Source: an uncultured Spirochaetaceae bacterium
GTDB taxonomy: Bacteria > Spirochaetota > Spirochaetia > Treponematales > Treponemataceae
DNA length: 44,149 nt
Reading direction: 5' to 3'
Assembly (NCBI GenBank): GCA_902792795.1
Contig: CADBBB010000018.1
Location: 1-44,149 of the forward strand
The position numbers and the translations under genes are program-made. Of this stretch, positions 24,106 through 34,126 are shown piece by piece. Positions within the stretch are counted from its first letter, which is position 1. Each line of letters begins with the position of its first letter. The notes under the pieces were generated by a model. The model had not been told where the DNA came from, ran no database searches, and saw nothing but the letters and a program-made list of their open reading frames with translations.

Positions 24106-27081
24106 TAATTCCGTCACCGTTCCGCTTTCCAAGAAAGAGTCGGCAAGCTTGTTGAGGGCGACAACCAAATCGTCTTCCTCAAGGGAGCCGCTCAAAGCCT
24201 TCATGTCTGTGACGACAATCTTTGCAAGCTCGTCCAGCGTGTAATCAGTGTTCACGTCTTCTTCTTGAACGCAGTCCGGAAGCTCGCCGCTTTTTCGCAA
24301 GGCCGCCGACATTTTTAAAAGTCCGGGCCGGCCTTCCAACTTGGAAATCAAGTAATCCAGCGAAACGCGGGCGCGGCTCTGTAAAAATTCGCGCCGTTCG
24401 GCTTCGGGAAGGGAATCGCTCAAAGCGCGCAAGGCCTTGAACATTTTTATCTCGGAAGAAAAATCGCGCGCCGAGCTGTCCTGGCGCAAAATGTTTTCTA
24501 TCGCGGGAATCATCGCGCTTACTTTTTGAACCGCGCTGTCAAACGTTTCGGAGTCGGCGGCCGTTTCTTCGTCGGTTTCAGGTTGCGGCTCTTCTTCGGG
24601 TTCAGGAGCCGGTTCTTCCGCTTCCGGTTCAGGCTCGCCAGCAGGTTCGGGCTCGGGTTCCGGTTCCGGTTCTTCGACAGGCTCCGGCTCCGGTTCGGGT
24701 TCCGCTTCCGCGACGACTTCCGGTTCCGGTTCTGGCTCAGCTTGCGGTTCCGGAGCGGGCGTGTCGGCGAACATTTCCTCGTCGTCTTCAAACTCTTCCT
24801 CGCCGGGAACGGTCACGCCCAAAATGTCGTCGAACAATTCGTCCATGTCGTCGCCGGAATCTTCGGATTCTTCCGCCGCTGGGCTCTCTTCCGCCGGGCT
24901 CTCTTCCGCCGGGCTTTCTTCTACGGCGGACTCTTCCTCTTTGGGCTCGTATTCTTTTTGGGCCTCAGCAATCTTGGCCGCCGCTTCCTCGGCCAGCTGC
25001 TCCATGCGCTCGTTCAACTCGTCTTGGCTTTCTTCAATCGCCTGAGCGTTGTCGGCGGCCTTTTGCGCCGCGAACCAAGCCTTTTCCGCCGCGTCGCTGG
25101 CTATCTTTGCGTTCTCTTCCACTTGAGCCATCTTGTCGCCCAACTCGCGGTTGGCGCGCTCAAGGGAATCCAACTTTCTGTTGTACGCGTCTTCCAGCTC
25201 CCTTTTTTGTTCGGCAAGCCTTCGCTCCAAATCGTCGTCTCGCGGCGGAGAATAAGGACGCGGCTCATAAGGAGGCTGGTATCGTTCCTGAGGCCGCTCT
25301 TCCTCGCGAGGCTCGTAGGCCGCAGGCTCGTCGTCCAATTCGTCAAAGTTGGCGGGCATCTTTATTTGCGGCTCGTCTTCTTCGGGGCTTTGCTTCAACG
25401 ACTCGAGATCGCCAAGCAAGCCCATGTCGTTTGTCTTTTCGTCTTCGTCCTCTTCCTTTTCCGCGTCCTCAGCGATGGAGCCAAAATCAATTTCCGGCTC
25501 GTCGTCCAAAAGCGGCGACTTTCCAAAGGCGTCAAAATCAAAGTCGTCTTCCGTAAGAGAAGACTCTTCCGCATCTTCCTCGGCTTCGCTTTCGGGAGCG
25601 GCCTCTCCGCCCATGTCAATGGCAAGAGCTTCGCTTTCGTCAAAGCCTTCGTTCAAGTCAATTTCGTTTTCTTGCTCTTCTTCAGCAGGAACTTCATTTT
25701 GAATTGAAGACGCAAGCCGCGCCGACGACTCGCGCGCCATTCGGTTCTCGCCGCCAAAATCCAAAGCCTTGTTGTAGGCTCCAAGCGCGTCGGAAGGATT
25801 TCCAATCGCTTCCTCGATTTGGGCGAGCGCGACGTAAGCCTGCGGGCCGCTGGGCGAAGTTTCCTTTATGTATTGCTTGATATAATTGCGCGCTTTTTGA
25901 AGGTTTCCTTTTTGCTTGTAGCGCTTGGAGGCGTTCTTCAAATGCGCCTTGTAAGAAGGGTCGGCGTTCTCAATCTTTTTATAACAAGCGCCGGCGTTGG
26001 CCTCGTCGTCGGAACAAATGTAATATTGCCCCGCAAGGTCAAGCGCCTCAACGTCGTCGCCGTCTTTTTCCAAAAGCGACTTTATTTCTTTGTTCGCGGC
26101 GGCCATTTTCCTGGCGCTCAAATTAACGGAAGCGCAAGCCTTTGAAACACGGTCGCTGTCAGGCGCGATTTCCTTGGCTCTTTTTATGGCCTCAACTGCT
26201 TCGGAATTTTTTCCTTGCGCTTCAAGCGCGCGCGCCAAGCCGAGCAAAGCCTTGATTCTCTTGGGGTCGGACTTAAGCGACTTGTTGTAGCGCTCCTCCG
26301 CTCCCTCGTAGTAATCTTCCTCCATATAGATGTCGCCCATCAAAGACTGAAGGCGCGCGCTGTCGTCGTTCATCTTTATGGCTTGCTCGGTCACGCTTTC
26401 CGCGTCCTTCAACTTTCCGTTCTTAAAAAGAAGGCGCGCGTACTCAACATAAGCCTCTTTCCAGCCCGGCTTGTAGCGCAAGGCCGCCTCGTATTCGCGG
26501 ACGGCGCCGTCAATGTTGCCGGACTCTTGGTAGGTTTTTGCAAGGTTAAAGTGAAGGATAGGATGGTTGGGGTCTACCTTCAAGCCCATTTGATAAGACT
26601 GGACGGCAGCCTCGTATTCCTTTTTGAGCTCGTATATCGAACCCATGTGGTTGTAAGCCAAAACGTCATTGGGATTCAAGGTCACAACTGTTTCAAAGCA
26701 GTCAATCGCGTCCGCAAATTTTTCCTGACACTTGTAGGTAAAGCCCAAGTTGTAGTAAACCTGAACTTCCTTCGCGCCCGCCCTCAACGCCTTGTTCAAA
26801 ACGTCAACAGACTTGTCGTATTGCTTTAAGCGGCGGTATATTCCGCCAAGGGTCAAAAGACAGTCGGCGTTCTTCGTATTGATTCCAAGAAGGCTTTCGT
26901 AAACCCCAAGCGCCTTTTTGTCGTCGCCGCTCTTTATGTAAACGTTTCCCAAACGCTTGAGCAAGCCCTCGTCGTCGGGGCTGGAGTTCAACAATGTCGA
27001 GTAAAGGCGGGCGGCCAAAGCGTAGTCGCGGGACATGACCGCGGCGTCCGCGCGGTTCAGAAGCAAAGTGTTTTCCGACAT
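24100..27081 (-). CDS. Very long TPR protein with acidic Pro/Glu-rich C-terminal half
   Basis: 993 residues, no signal peptide. About 1-460: roughly a dozen TPR units (for example [45 protein letters not shown]). About 470-590: acidic linker. About 600-700: a coiled coil ([41 protein letters not shown]) with an EESPAEESP repeat after it. About 740-840: extended PEPEPEPE tract. The last ~130 residues ([19 protein letters not shown].. onwards) look helical and folded. A scaffold is likely: a TPR interaction platform linked by a rigid Pro/Glu rod to a small C-terminal domain. Starts 5 nt after the LamG gene, so cotranscribed. Confidence 0.85.
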   Translation of the reverse strand: MSENTLLLNRADAAVMSRDYALAARLYSTLLNSSPDDEGLLKRLGNVYIKSGDDKKALGVYESLLGINTKNADCLLTLGGIYRRLKQYDKSVDVLNKALRAGAKEVQVYYNLGFTYKCQEKFADAIDCFETVVTLNPNDVLAYNHMGSIYELKKEYEAAVQSYQMGLKVDPNHPILHFNLAKTYQESGNIDGAVREYEAALRYKPGWKEAYVEYARLLFKNGKLKDAESVTEQAIKMNDDSARLQSLMGDIYMEEDYYEGAEERYNKSLKSDPKRIKALLGLARALEAQGKNSEAVEAIKRAKEIAPDSDRVSKACASVNLSARKMAAANKEIKSLLEKDGDDVEALDLAGQYYICSDDEANAGACYKKIENADPSYKAHLKNASKRYKQKGNLQKARNYIKQYIKETSPSGPQAYVALAQIEEAIGNPSDALGAYNKALDFGGENRMARESSARLASSIQNEVPAEEEQENEIDLNEGFDESEALAIDMGGEAAPESEAEEDAEESSLTEDDFDFDAFGKSPLLDDEPEIDFGSIAEDAEKEEDEDEKTNDMGLLGDLESLKQSPEEDEPQIKMPANFDELDDEPAAYEPREEERPQERYQPPYEPRPYSPPRDDDLERRLAEQKRELEDAYNRKLDSLERANRELGDKMAQVEENAKIASDAAEKAWFAAQKAADNAQAIEESQDELNERMEQLAEEAAAKIAEAQKEYEPKEEESAVEESPAEESPAEESPAAEESEDSGDDMDELFDDILGVTVPGEEEFEDDEEMFADTPAPEPQAEPEPEPEVVAEAEPEPEPEPVEEPEPEPEPEPAGEPEPEAEEPAPEPEEEPQPETDEETAADSETFDSAVQKVSAMIPAIENILRQDSSARDFSSEIKMFKALRALSDSLPEAERREFLQSRARVSLDYLISKLEGRPGLLKMSAALRKSGELPDCVQEEDVNTDYTLDELAKIVVTDMKALSGSLEEDDLVVALNKLADSFLESGTVTELN

Positions 27082-27086
27082 AAAAA

Positions 27087-28595
27087 TTATCTCCTTCCTG
27101 GGCGGGCGTTGGCTTCGTTGGAAAGGCCGCCGCTTATTTGCGCCTCGTCTTTTGAATAAGTTGAAAGCGCGAAGTAATAGATCGCGCCGTTTTTCAAGCC
27201 CGTCAACCTAAACGACGTTATGTTGTCGACCCTAATCGGCGAAGGGCCTTCGTTGGCGTCAGTGCCAAGATACTCGCCGGGCCGGTTGCCGTAAAAAATC
27301 CAGTAGCCGCCGGCGTTCTCGTCAACCGAATATGACCATGACAAATCAACGCAGCCGTCGCCAGGCTTGGCCTTTACCCTAAAGGGCGCGGTGGGCGCCG
27401 GCGCTTGCGTGTAGTTGACCTTAATCTCAGTGACCGACGGCGTGTTTCTTCCCGCGCCGTCCGGGAACAAGTCGGCGGCGATTTGAAAGTAGCGGCCCTT
27501 AACGCCCTTGATGTCTTGGCCGCTCTTTACATGAACCCAAAGCGGATAAGAGTCCGACCAGTTGAAAAAGTTGTCGCCGGCGCGGACGTAATATCTAATT
27601 TCTGTTTGCGGCGGAACGTTGTCTATGATTTGAAGGTTGTTGATGACCGAGCCTTGCGTCGTCATAATCGGAAGGCTTTCAAAGCGGCCTCCGTCAACCT
27701 TGTACTTGTCGTAAACCAAATTCTTGGGCTGCGATGAATCTGTGACCCGCGACAAAATTCTAAAGTCGTCGATGCAGCCTGTGTAGGCCGGCGCGATGCT
27801 GATCGAAGCCACCTCGCCCAACACCGGCTGGTAAATCGTCTTTCCTTCGCGGCCGCCCTCGGTGATGTATTTTAGCGCCTCTACCTTTGAGTCAATCTTG
27901 CATTCAAGTAGGCCGCTTTCTTCGTCGTAGGAAATTTCATGGTGGCTCCACTTGTTGGGAATCAGAGCGCTGTAGCTCAAAAGCGTCACCTCGCCCTTGT
28001 TGTCGGCCATTCCGTCAAAGACATTGGTGAAGTTCCACTGAATCCTGTTGTTGAAAAAAGAGGCCTCTATCATTTGGAACAAAACGTATTCGTCAACGAT
28101 TCTCGATGACCGCCATTCAAAGACGCGCTCGCCGTTTTCCGCGATTGCGGGACAAAGCCAAAATTCTATCGTCCACGAGCCTGTTCCGCCCTGCCTGCCA
28201 AAAATCGTTTCAGGACTTCCGCGCAAGACAAGGCCCTTTCCGTTTCCGCGGCTGAGGGCGGAATGGTGGCCCATGACTGACTTGGGAGAGCGCAAGAGCG
28301 AATTGCTTTGGACGGAATATTTTCCGCCCTTGTCATAAAAGTTTTCCTGCCCGTTTCCTGAGCCTTCAAAGTCCAGGAGCAAGTCGGTGTCGTCCGTGAC
28401 CGCGCGCGCGTTGGTGGAAAGTTCCACCGCCTGATAGCCAAAGCGGCCCGTTCCAAAAGTCACGCCTTGGCGAACTGAAAGTTCCGGCCAGCCGGTCTTT
28501 CCGCCCAAAACGACAGTCTTAGATTCCGAAAAAAAATTCCGCCCAGCCGCTAGACAAAAGCATAGAAAAATGATTATCTTTTTATCAGCGTTCAT
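27087..28595 (-). CDS. Exported LamG/concanavalin-A-like protein with fibronectin III domain
   Basis: 502 residues. Basic N-terminus and hydrophobic core ([21 protein letters not shown]) indicate export. About 60-270: LamG/ConA jelly-roll ([62 protein letters not shown]). About 400-500: fibronectin type III ([60 protein letters not shown]). Probably a periplasmic or surface protein that binds glycan or protein. GGGGA stands 7 nt before ATG. Operon with the TPR gene, suggesting one complex spanning compartments or a shared process, though the TPR partner has no signal. Confidence 0.8.
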   Translation of the reverse strand: MNADKKIIIFLCFCLAAGRNFFSESKTVVLGGKTGWPELSVRQGVTFGTGRFGYQAVELSTNARAVTDDTDLLLDFEGSGNGQENFYDKGGKYSVQSNSLLRSPKSVMGHHSALSRGNGKGLVLRGSPETIFGRQGGTGSWTIEFWLCPAIAENGERVFEWRSSRIVDEYVLFQMIEASFFNNRIQWNFTNVFDGMADNKGEVTLLSYSALIPNKWSHHEISYDEESGLLECKIDSKVEALKYITEGGREGKTIYQPVLGEVASISIAPAYTGCIDDFRILSRVTDSSQPKNLVYDKYKVDGGRFESLPIMTTQGSVINNLQIIDNVPPQTEIRYYVRAGDNFFNWSDSYPLWVHVKSGQDIKGVKGRYFQIAADLFPDGAGRNTPSVTEIKVNYTQAPAPTAPFRVKAKPGDGCVDLSWSYSVDENAGGYWIFYGNRPGEYLGTDANEGPSPIRVDNITSFRLTGLKNGAIYYFALSTYSKDEAQISGGLSNEANARPGRR

Positions 28596-28610
28596 CGCTT
28601 TTCCCCAATT

Positions 28611-30533
28611 ATGAATTCAACAAATTCGGCCAGAGAAATTTTGCATCAAACCGCGTTAAAAGCTCCCTCTTCCAGCGGAGTTTACTTGTGGAGAAATCCG
28701 CAAGGAAGCGTCATTTACGTGGGCAAGGCAAAAAATCTCAAGAACCGCCTTAGCTCTTACTTTTCAAAAGGCAAGGACATCAAAACTCGCATTTTGATTT
28801 CCCGCGCCCAGTCAATAGAGTATATCACAACAGCGAACGAATACGAAGCGTTCCTGCTGGAAAACAATTTAATAAAAAAATACTCGCCGCGCTACAACAT
28901 AGACCTAAAGGACGGAAAGTCCTACCCTGTCCTGCGCGTGACAAACGAAAAGTTTCCGCGCGTGTTCAAGACCCGGCAAATTGTTCAGGACGGCTCGCTT
29001 TACTTTGGACCCTTTCCCGACGTCGCGGCGCTGGAAACCTTCATTGACACGCTATACAAACTTTATCCGCTTCGCCAATGCAAGCAGTTTAAGGAGCGCG
29101 ACTATCCTTGCCTTTACTACCACATCGGACGCTGCATGGCGCCCTGCTGCAAAAAAATCGACAAAGACTCCTATAGTGCTTATATCGGAGAAATTTCCCA
29201 ACTGCTTGAGGGAAAAGGAAAGGAAACCGAAGAAAAGCTTGAGCGCGACATGAAAGAGGCGGCCAAGGCCCTGAACTTTGAAAAAGCCGCCCGCCTGCGC
29301 GACGGAATCCACGCTCTCCAAATAATGCAAAGCCAAAACATCGTGGAAGACTTTAGCGCCGAAGACCGGGACTACATCGCCTTTTGGCGGGAAGGAGAGC
29401 TGGCCAGCTTTACCGTCCTTAAAATTCGCGGAGGAAAAGTTCAGGGCCGCGACAACTACCGCGTCACAAGCCTCAACGAAGACGAGGAACTTTTGCCGGA
29501 ATTCATCAACGCCTATTACACGGAAGACGACGAGCTTCCGCCGGCGATTTACGTTCCCACGCAAGACGGCTTGGATTTTATGGAGCGCTGGCTAAAGGAA
29601 AATTTCAAAAGCCAGACAAAAATCGTCTTGGTGACGGAAGCGATGGAAAACTACAAGCGCCACAAGGCCGCGTTGGACATGGCCCAGCAAAACGCGCATG
29701 AAGACATAATACGCCGCCTGCGCGAGCGCGGAGACATTCCCGCCCTGCAGGAACTTAAGGAGCGGCTCGGCCTCAAAAACCTTCCTGTTAGAATAGAAGG
29801 ATTTGACATCGCGCACATCGGCGGAAAATTCCCGGTGGCCTCGCTGATTAGTTTTTACAACGGAAACCCAGACAAAAAAAATTACCGCTACTTTAGGCTA
29901 AAAACCACAAACGGCATCATCGACGACTTTGCCTCAATGCGAGAGGCCGCCACGCGCCGCTACACCCGCCTTTTAAACGAAGGCTCGGAACTTCCAGACC
30001 TTATACTGATTGACGGCGGCATCGGCCAAGTGAACGCGGTGGAAGGCGTGTTGAAGGCGCTGGACTTGGACATACCCGTGGCTGGCCTTGCCAAGCGCGA
30101 CGAAGAAATTTACAGGCCGGGCGACCCAAATCCGATAAGCCTTCCCAAGCGCAGCGACGCATTGCGCCTCTTGCAGCGAGTGCGCGACGAAACCCACCGC
30201 TTTGCCACCAGCCGAAACCAGCGCCTTAGGACAAAAGAAAACGTAGTGTCCGCCTTCGCTTCCATTCCAGGAATCGGAGCCAAGCGCGAGCGGATTCTTA
30301 CGCAAAAATTTGTGACGTTGGAAAATCTCGCCGCCGCCCAAGAAGAGCAAGTGGCGCAGGCGCTTGGCGTTCCAACCGACAAGGCCGCCGAAATTTTGGG
30401 GGCCGCGCGCCGCCTTAGCCAAGAGCGCGACAAAAAGAAAGAAGAACAAAAGCGGTCGCTAAAAGAGGCGGGAACCACAAAAGAAATTGCGGCGCATAAT
30501 GAATGGATCGCGAGCCTAGCAGAAGAAGCGTAA
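28611..30533 (+). CDS. uvrC: Excinuclease ABC subunit C
   Basis: 640 residues. UvrC makes both incisions in nucleotide excision repair. GIY-YIG domain about 20-95 (GVYLWRNPQGSVIYVGKAKNL, ENNLIKKYSPRYN), Cys-rich region near 155-180 (CKQFKERDYPCLYYHIGRCMAPCCKK), UVR helix pair about 205-245 (EKLERDMKEAAKALNFEKAARLRDGIHAL), RNase-H-like endonuclease domain (IEGFDIAHIGGKFPVASLISFYNG, LPDLILIDGGIGQVNA, HRFATSRNQRL) and tandem helix-hairpin-helix (SIPGIGAKRERILTQKF). Complete. Its stop codon falls in the left terminal repeat of the palindromic element at 30528. Confidence 0.96.
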   Translation: MNSTNSAREILHQTALKAPSSSGVYLWRNPQGSVIYVGKAKNLKNRLSSYFSKGKDIKTRILISRAQSIEYITTANEYEAFLLENNLIKKYSPRYNIDLKDGKSYPVLRVTNEKFPRVFKTRQIVQDGSLYFGPFPDVAALETFIDTLYKLYPLRQCKQFKERDYPCLYYHIGRCMAPCCKKIDKDSYSAYIGEISQLLEGKGKETEEKLERDMKEAAKALNFEKAARLRDGIHALQIMQSQNIVEDFSAEDRDYIAFWREGELASFTVLKIRGGKVQGRDNYRVTSLNEDEELLPEFINAYYTEDDELPPAIYVPTQDGLDFMERWLKENFKSQTKIVLVTEAMENYKRHKAALDMAQQNAHEDIIRRLRERGDIPALQELKERLGLKNLPVRIEGFDIAHIGGKFPVASLISFYNGNPDKKNYRYFRLKTTNGIIDDFASMREAATRRYTRLLNEGSELPDLILIDGGIGQVNAVEGVLKALDLDIPVAGLAKRDEEIYRPGDPNPISLPKRSDALRLLQRVRDETHRFATSRNQRLRTKENVVSAFASIPGIGAKRERILTQKFVTLENLAAAQEEQVAQALGVPTDKAAEILGAARRLSQERDKKKEEQKRSLKEAGTTKEIAAHNEWIASLAEEA

Positions 30534-30691
30534 AAAAAGCGGACTTGATGGGCGGGTCCCAGCGACGGAAAAAAAACTTGGAGCCTCCCGTCGCCGCGTC
30601 ACGGCTTGAAGCCTTGCGGCCAAGCCGTTCGCTGACGGGTCCTTCCAAGTTTTTTTTCCTGCGTCCCGCCCCTTTTGTCCGCTTTTTACGC
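30528..30691 (-). repeat. Palindromic dispersed element, copy B
   Basis: 164 bp; left end GCGTAAAAAAAGCGGAC, right end GTCCGCTTTTTACGC. Reverse complement of copy A at 7151-7307: shared blocks are GGGGCGGGACGCAG, AAAAAAAGACTTGGA (or AAACTTGGA), ACCCGTCAGCGAA, CGGCTTGGCCG, GACGGGAGGC, and CGTCGCTGGGACCCGCC. The terminal stem differs (GCGGAC/GTCCGC here, GCGGGC/GCCCGC in A) yet pairs perfectly in both. Fills the gap between converging uvrC and AEC permease genes. Confidence 0.8.
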
Positions 30692-30716
30692 CTTCCTCAA
30701 CTAGACTCGCGATACC

Positions 30717-31688
30717 TTACACCAGCGCTTCAAGCAGGGCGACCATCAGGGGAACGGTGACAACGCAGGCGGCGCTGGAGATGGCCACCAAAAGGCTCGC
30801 GTAGTCCGCGTCCTTGTCAAAAACTACGGCAAAGCTTGACACGCTCATTCCAACCGGGCAGCAAGAGGCGATGAAGAGCACGCTCATAATCAATTGAATT
30901 TCTTGGACACCGCTAAACAAGCGCAAGGCCAAAAGCGTCGCGGCCAGCAAAATTAACGGGAACACGACAAGGCGCAAAAGAATGTCGCGCGCCAAAGGCT
31001 TTGCGAACGCGGCGCGTTCTTGGTCTTGCAAACCGTTGCCGCCAAAGGAACTGAACAAAAGGCCAAGCAAAATCATGCTGGCCGCGCCGTTGCAGGCGCC
31101 GATCATTTTTAAAGGCTCGATGACAACATAAGGCATTTTAAACGGCGCGCAAAAAACCACAAGGCCGGCCGCGCAAGCCAAAACGTTGGGATTCAAAATT
31201 ATTTTCAACGGACGCACGGCGCCTGTCATAAGCCATTCGCCCCAAGTCCAAAGCAAAACGTTAAAGACCAAAATGTATCCCATCAAGTAAAAGACGCCCT
31301 CGCCGCCAAACACGCCGTTAATCAGGGGAATGCCGATAAAGCCGGAGTTTGTGAAAACGATTCCTATTTTGCTAAGACAGTCGCGCGTGTATTCAGGGTC
31401 TTCAACGCTCCGGCTCTTTTTGCGCGCGAACAAAAGGCCCGCTATTAAAATCATCGCAAAGTGAAAAGCAAAGCTCACGGCAATCGCAAGGCCCAGCGAC
31501 TTTAACTTTGGCGCGCTAAATTCTGCGTCAAAAGCCGAGACAATCATGCACGGATTTATGACGTACAAAAGCAGGCGGCTCAAATATTGGGAAGCCGCTT
31601 GGCCAAACTTGTTCTTGCGGGAAAAGAAAAAACTTATTATTACAATTGCCGCCATCACTAAAAGCTGGCGCGCCACAGTCAAATACAT
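30717..31688 (-). CDS. AEC-family (auxin efflux carrier-type) permease
   Basis: 323 residues, about ten transmembrane helices in two five-helix halves. ATG 31688 follows a -10 hexamer by 6 nt. Segments LSRLLYVINPCMIVSAF (near residue 40) and CPVGMSVSSFAVVFDKDADYASLLVAISSAACVVTVPLMVALLEAL at the C-terminus are characteristic of the Mem_trans family. Bacterial members carry malonate, malate or other acids; substrate unknown. Confidence 0.85.
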   Translation of the reverse strand: MYLTVARQLLVMAAIVIISFFFSRKNKFGQAASQYLSRLLLYVINPCMIVSAFDAEFSAPKLKSLGLAIAVSFAFHFAMILIAGLLFARKKSRSVEDPEYTRDCLSKIGIVFTNSGFIGIPLINGVFGGEGVFYLMGYILVFNVLLWTWGEWLMTGAVRPLKIILNPNVLACAAGLVVFCAPFKMPYVVIEPLKMIGACNGAASMILLGLLFSSFGGNGLQDQERAAFAKPLARDILLRLVVFPLILLAATLLALRLFSGVQEIQLIMSVLFIASCCPVGMSVSSFAVVFDKDADYASLLVAISSAACVVTVPLMVALLEALV

Positions 31689-31694
31689 GGCTAC

Positions 31695-31723
31695 ATTCTA
31701 ACGCCACTAGACATTTTCTTCAA
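31695..31723 (-). promoter_or_regulatory. Promoter of the AEC permease gene
   Basis: Minus strand TTGAAG, 17 nt, TAGAAT; hexamer ends 6 nt before ATG 31688. No Shine-Dalgarno. Confidence 0.6.
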
Positions 31724-31772
31724 TATATAAGATAATAAAATTTAAACAATGACGCTTTCTTGGAGTTCATTC

Positions 31773-32615
31773 ATGAAAAAAGTTTTGCTTTCAGCCTTTA
31801 TTTTCGCGGCAGGAATTTTGGCGTTCGCCTTTGACGATTCGCCCTTCATGCATCCAAACGGATCGCCCAAAAGCTACACGCAGACGGAATTCACCATCAC
31901 GACAAAATTCGGCGACTACTTTAGGACGCCCGCCACAAAATACAAGCACACGTTCAACGAGGACGGCTTGGAAATAGAGTCGGCGGAATACTCGCCCGCA
32001 GGCCAGCTGGCCGACAAAATTGTTTACGAATACACAGCCGACAAGCAAATCGCGGCGCAAACTTGCTATGACGCCAGCGGAAACATTTTTTGGAAGATAA
32101 GCTCCACATTTGACAAAAGCGGAAAAAAGACCGAAGAAAACGAATACGACGCCAAGGGCGTAATGCTCGGAAAAACAATTTACAAATACGAAAACGAAAA
32201 TTCAGTTGACGAAACTTACTACAATTCCCAAGGCAACTTGATTTGGAAAAACACTTATCTCTACAACTCGGAAAAAAAACTTGTCGAGACCTGCGCCTAT
32301 TTTTCAAACGGCGCCCTTGACGTAAAAAAAGTTTATGTCTACAACACAGACGGAACGCTTTCCGAAATCAACTCCTACAACCAGTTGAACGAGCAAGTTG
32401 CCCGCGAAGCCAACGTCTACAATTCCGACGGCCTGCTTGTGGAACACGCGGTCTACGGCTCAGACGGAAAGCGCAAGACTAGAATTTTTTACAAGTACGA
32501 CTCAAACAAGAACGTCGCCAAGCAAACCACCTACAACATCTCCCAGAAGTTTGGCGCCACCGTCAACGAAATGGTCGGCCAGTCCGACTTTGAATACGAG
32601 TATCCTAATCCGTAA
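31773..32615 (+). CDS. Secreted YD/RHS-like repeat protein
   Basis: 280 residues from ATG 31773 (preceded by TTGGAG), beginning with signal peptide MKKVLLSAFIFAAGILAFA. The rest is made of about eight ~23-residue units with Tyr-Tyr pairs: IVYEYTADKQIAAQTCYDASGN, YNSQGNLIWKNTYLYNSEKK, VYVYNTDGTLSEINSYNQLN, FYKYDSNKNVAKQTTYN. This resembles the beta-hairpin YD/RHS repeats, which often bind carbohydrate. It has no RHS core motif or toxin tip. Periplasmic or surface location. Its last 11 nt overlap the converging lipoprotein gene. Confidence 0.7.
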   Translation: MKKVLLSAFIFAAGILAFAFDDSPFMHPNGSPKSYTQTEFTITTKFGDYFRTPATKYKHTFNEDGLEIESAEYSPAGQLADKIVYEYTADKQIAAQTCYDASGNIFWKISSTFDKSGKKTEENEYDAKGVMLGKTIYKYENENSVDETYYNSQGNLIWKNTYLYNSEKKLVETCAYFSNGALDVKKVYVYNTDGTLSEINSYNQLNEQVAREANVYNSDGLLVEHAVYGSDGKRKTRIFYKYDSNKNVAKQTTYNISQKFGATVNEMVGQSDFEYEYPNP

Positions 32616-33498
32616 TGTACTTGGCGAACTGCGGCTCAGAGCGAACAAATTCCTGGGCCGCTATGTTATAGTCAATCCAAGTTGAAGTGAACAAAACCTT
32701 AAAGCCCGGAATGTAGAACAAGTCGGTCGGCGCTATTGTGTCGTAGGCGATGTTGCGCGCCTTAAAATAATCGTCAACCCTTTTTATGCAAACCTGAAAG
32801 ACATACGCCAAATAAGTCGAGCAGACAAAATGCTTTTCCTTTTTGTCGGAAGCTATGTAGCCTTTTTTTAGGTCGCGGCCGCCCAGCCTGCTTTGCGCGC
32901 GCGGAAGTTTCTTGCGCTTTAAGCTGTCAACGCCCACCGTCAAATTTTTTGAAGGCCAATACTTTACCTTTTGCTCGGCAAAATCTTTTTCTATCAATTT
33001 TTTTACGGCGTCAAATTCTTGGTCGGTCACTTTTATCGCCAGCGTCGTCTGCGTCGACATGTAGGGATTGCACAGCTTCATGTAAAGGTTTGTCTTTGGA
33101 TTTACGCAGCTTTCCCTTTTTAGGTCGCTTGTGGAATACAAGGTAAGGCCGTAAAAGTCGTCGTCAAGGCTAAAGCCGATGGAAGAATGGCTGGCCTCCT
33201 CCGGATTGGGGTCGACGCAAGTTATGAGTTTTTTAAGAATGTTGACGCTTGACGCCTTGTTGTCGTATTCGGGAAGGTATAGGCGCATAAAAAGAAATTT
33301 GCCGCCGTCGCCGTCCTCGGCCTTGCTAAAATCCGCGTCGTAAAGCCTAAAGGCGTCGTCGCTCGCGTTAATCTCCAAGCCATCCGCCATAATTTGCGAA
33401 CGGTCGTCCACAAATTTTGTCGACTGGCAGGAAGCGAACAAGAGCAAGAGCGCGGGCAAAAAAACCGCGCGACGATTTTTTTGAAACAAACTTTTCAT
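32605..33498 (-). CDS. Lipoprotein with permuted papain-like (His...Cys) signature
   Basis: 297 residues from ATG 33498, which overlaps the purN stop (ATGA). Lipoprotein signal: basic KNRR, hydrophobic VFLPALLLLFASC, Cys about 24. Two short motifs suggest the permuted NlpC/P60 (YiiX/LRAT-like) fold, in which His precedes Cys: EEASHSSIGFSLDDDFYGL near residue 100 (His) and HFVCSTYLAYVFQVCI near residue 225 (Cys), followed by a late APTDLFYIPGFKVLF resembling the TP..L segment of YiiX-like amidases. This is inference from motif order and spacing. It would be an amidase or acyltransferase outside the inner membrane. Its tight coupling with purine genes has no evident reason. Confidence 0.6.
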   Translation of the reverse strand: MKSLFQKNRRAVFLPALLLLFASCQSTKFVDDRSQIMADGLEINASDDAFRLYDADFSKAEDGDGGKFLFMRLYLPEYDNKASSVNILKKLITCVDPNPEEASHSSIGFSLDDDFYGLTLYSTSDLKRESCVNPKTNLYMKLCNPYMSTQTTLAIKVTDQEFDAVKKLIEKDFAEQKVKYWPSKNLTVGVDSLKRKKLPRAQSRLGGRDLKKGYIASDKKEKHFVCSTYLAYVFQVCIKRVDDYFKARNIAYDTIAPTDLFYIPGFKVLFTSTWIDYNIAAQEFVRSEPQFAKYITD

Positions 33499-34121
33499 TT
33501 GCACAATTCCAAAAGGCCTTCGACAATCGCCTCGTGCTCTTTTGGCGCGATTCGGGCGTAAAGGCTTTCTATGGTGTCGCCCGGCATTACCGGAACTTTT
33601 TTTTGGACTAAAATTTTTCCTGTGTCGCAGCCCGCGTCCACAAGGTGAACCGTGCAGCCGCTTTCCTTTTCGCCGGCGGCAAGAACGGCCTTATGGACGT
33701 TCTCTCCCCACATGCCCACGCCGCCGAATTTTGGCAAGAGCGCCGGATGCAAGTTGATTATGCGGCCAGAGTATTCCCGCACAATCGCGCCGCTCAAAAC
33801 GCTAAGGTAGCCCGCCAAGACAATTATGTCGGCCTTGCATTCCTTGCACGCGGCCAAAGTCGCGTCGCTTACGGCGAGCATTTTTTCTTCGCGGCTGGAG
33901 GCGGCGGCTTTTTCTTTTCCCAAAACGCTAACCGGGCTTTTTACCGCCGTGGGAATTCCAGCAGCGGCGGCGCGCTCCAAGGCGTAGGCGCTTTTTGTGT
34001 TGGAGACGACCAAGACAATTTTGTAAGGACAATCGGCGCGGCTTTTTTGGTAGTCAATAAGAGCCTGCAAATTCGTTCCGCCGCCGGACACCAAGACCGC
34101 GACGCGCTTTTTATCGGCCAT
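33495..34121 (-). CDS. purN: Phosphoribosylglycinamide formyltransferase
   Basis: 208 residues, normal length. VAVLVSGGGTNLQALID at the start, ADIIVLAGYLSVLSGAIVREYSGRIINLHPALLPKFGG (Asn-His of the active site: NLHPALLP), and GCTVHLVDAGCDTGKILVQKKVPVMPGDT with the catalytic Asp. Transfers formyl from 10-formyl-THF to GAR. Starts 5 nt after purM and its stop overlaps the lipoprotein start. Confidence 0.94.
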   Translation of the reverse strand: MADKKRVAVLVSGGGTNLQALIDYQKSRADCPYKIVLVVSNTKSAYALERAAAAGIPTAVKSPVSVLGKEKAAASSREEKMLAVSDATLAACKECKADIIVLAGYLSVLSGAIVREYSGRIINLHPALLPKFGGVGMWGENVHKAVLAAGEKESGCTVHLVDAGCDTGKILVQKKVPVMPGDTIESLYARIAPKEHEAIVEGLLELCK

Positions 34122-34126
34122 CGGTC

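Noticed and set aside
24526..25707. 393-codon Phe/Arg-rich frame opposite the TPR gene
   Set aside because: Reverse reading of the Pro/Glu repeats; composition is an artefact.
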